From the NCBI GenBank assembly GCA_001793775.1, contig MGIN01000022.1, positions 1 through 5,680 of the forward strand: DNA of 5,680 nt. Reading direction: 5' to 3'. The notes under the pieces were generated by a model, which worked only from the letters and a program-made list of their open reading frames with translations, searched no databases and was not told the DNA's origin. Origin of the DNA: Candidatus Wolfebacteria bacterium GWA1_42_9. GTDB lineage: Bacteria; Patescibacteriota; Minisyncoccia; UBA6257; JAGOQP01. Positions 5,599-5,680 of the stretch are shown here, in pieces. Each line of letters starts with the position of its first letter. Position 1 is the first letter of the stretch. The position numbers and the translations under genes were made by a program.

Positions 5599-5680
5599 AT
5601 GTTGGATATCGAACTGATTCGCAAAAATCCGGACAAAATAAAGGAAATGCTGGTAGCTAGAAATATGTCGCCTGATTTGG
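5599..5680 (+). CDS. serS: Seryl-tRNA synthetase, N-terminus (3' partial)
   Basis: The 27 visible codons begin MLDIELIRKNPDKIKEML, the characteristic start of bacterial seryl-tRNA synthetase, whose N-terminal arm is a long antiparallel coiled coil that grips the tRNA-Ser variable arm. The enzyme charges tRNA-Ser and, where present, tRNA-Sec. The frame is open to the window edge. The catalytic domain lies beyond it, so integrity cannot be judged. It follows lysS after 60 bases on the same strand, so the two synthetases may be co-transcribed. The ATG is chosen because the conserved MLD start falls on it. Confidence 0.88.
   Translation, partial: MLDIELIRKNPDKIKEMLVARNMSPDL

Overview
The window is one unbroken run of co-directional housekeeping genes on the + strand: secY (5' end cut off), adk, map, a family 2 glycosyltransferase, greA, lysS and the first 27 codons of serS. 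I see no mobile element, CRISPR array, tRNA or rRNA gene, or gene on the - strand. The only non-coding stretches are short spacers of 92, 20, 56, 6 and 60 bases.

Organism: most likely a Patescibacteria/CPR bacterium, probably Parcubacteria-like. This is inferred from several traits and cannot be verified here: a divergent zinc-lid adenylate kinase without the usual DGFPRT motif, a lysyl-tRNA synthetase with an unusual motif 3 (GFGMSERL), an ALG5/DPM1-like glycosyltransferase between map and greA, few good Shine-Dalgarno sequences, and spacers filled with small TACGAA/TTAGTA-type repeats. TGA is the stop codon of adk, map and lysS exactly where each family should end, so the code is standard. 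TGA is not recoded to Gly as in Gracilibacteria/SR1.

Layout: bases 1-2813 are the secY-adk-map tail of a ribosomal-protein (spc) operon. adk and map overlap by 4 bases (ATGA). In many bacteria infA, rpmJ and rpsM follow map, but here the cluster is interrupted by the glycosyltransferase (2834-3568), which seems to have its own promoter inside the end of map. A second promoter-like region, a TTATAAG tandem repeat, lies before greA (3625-4086). lysS (4093-5538) follows greA after 6 bases, so the two are probably co-transcribed. A 60-base repeat-bearing spacer leads into serS.

The genes serve protein production: SecY is the membrane protein-export channel, the Adk-like kinase balances nucleotides, Map removes initiator methionine, GreA rescues stalled RNA polymerase, and LysS and SerS charge tRNAs. 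The glycosyltransferase probably makes a polyprenyl-phosphate sugar donor for the cell envelope.

I found no new multi-gene system. The signals most worth a second look are the loss of a normally invariant arginine in the Adk-like kinase, the related repeats in the spacers on either side of the cluster, and the promoter architecture placed very close to start codons.
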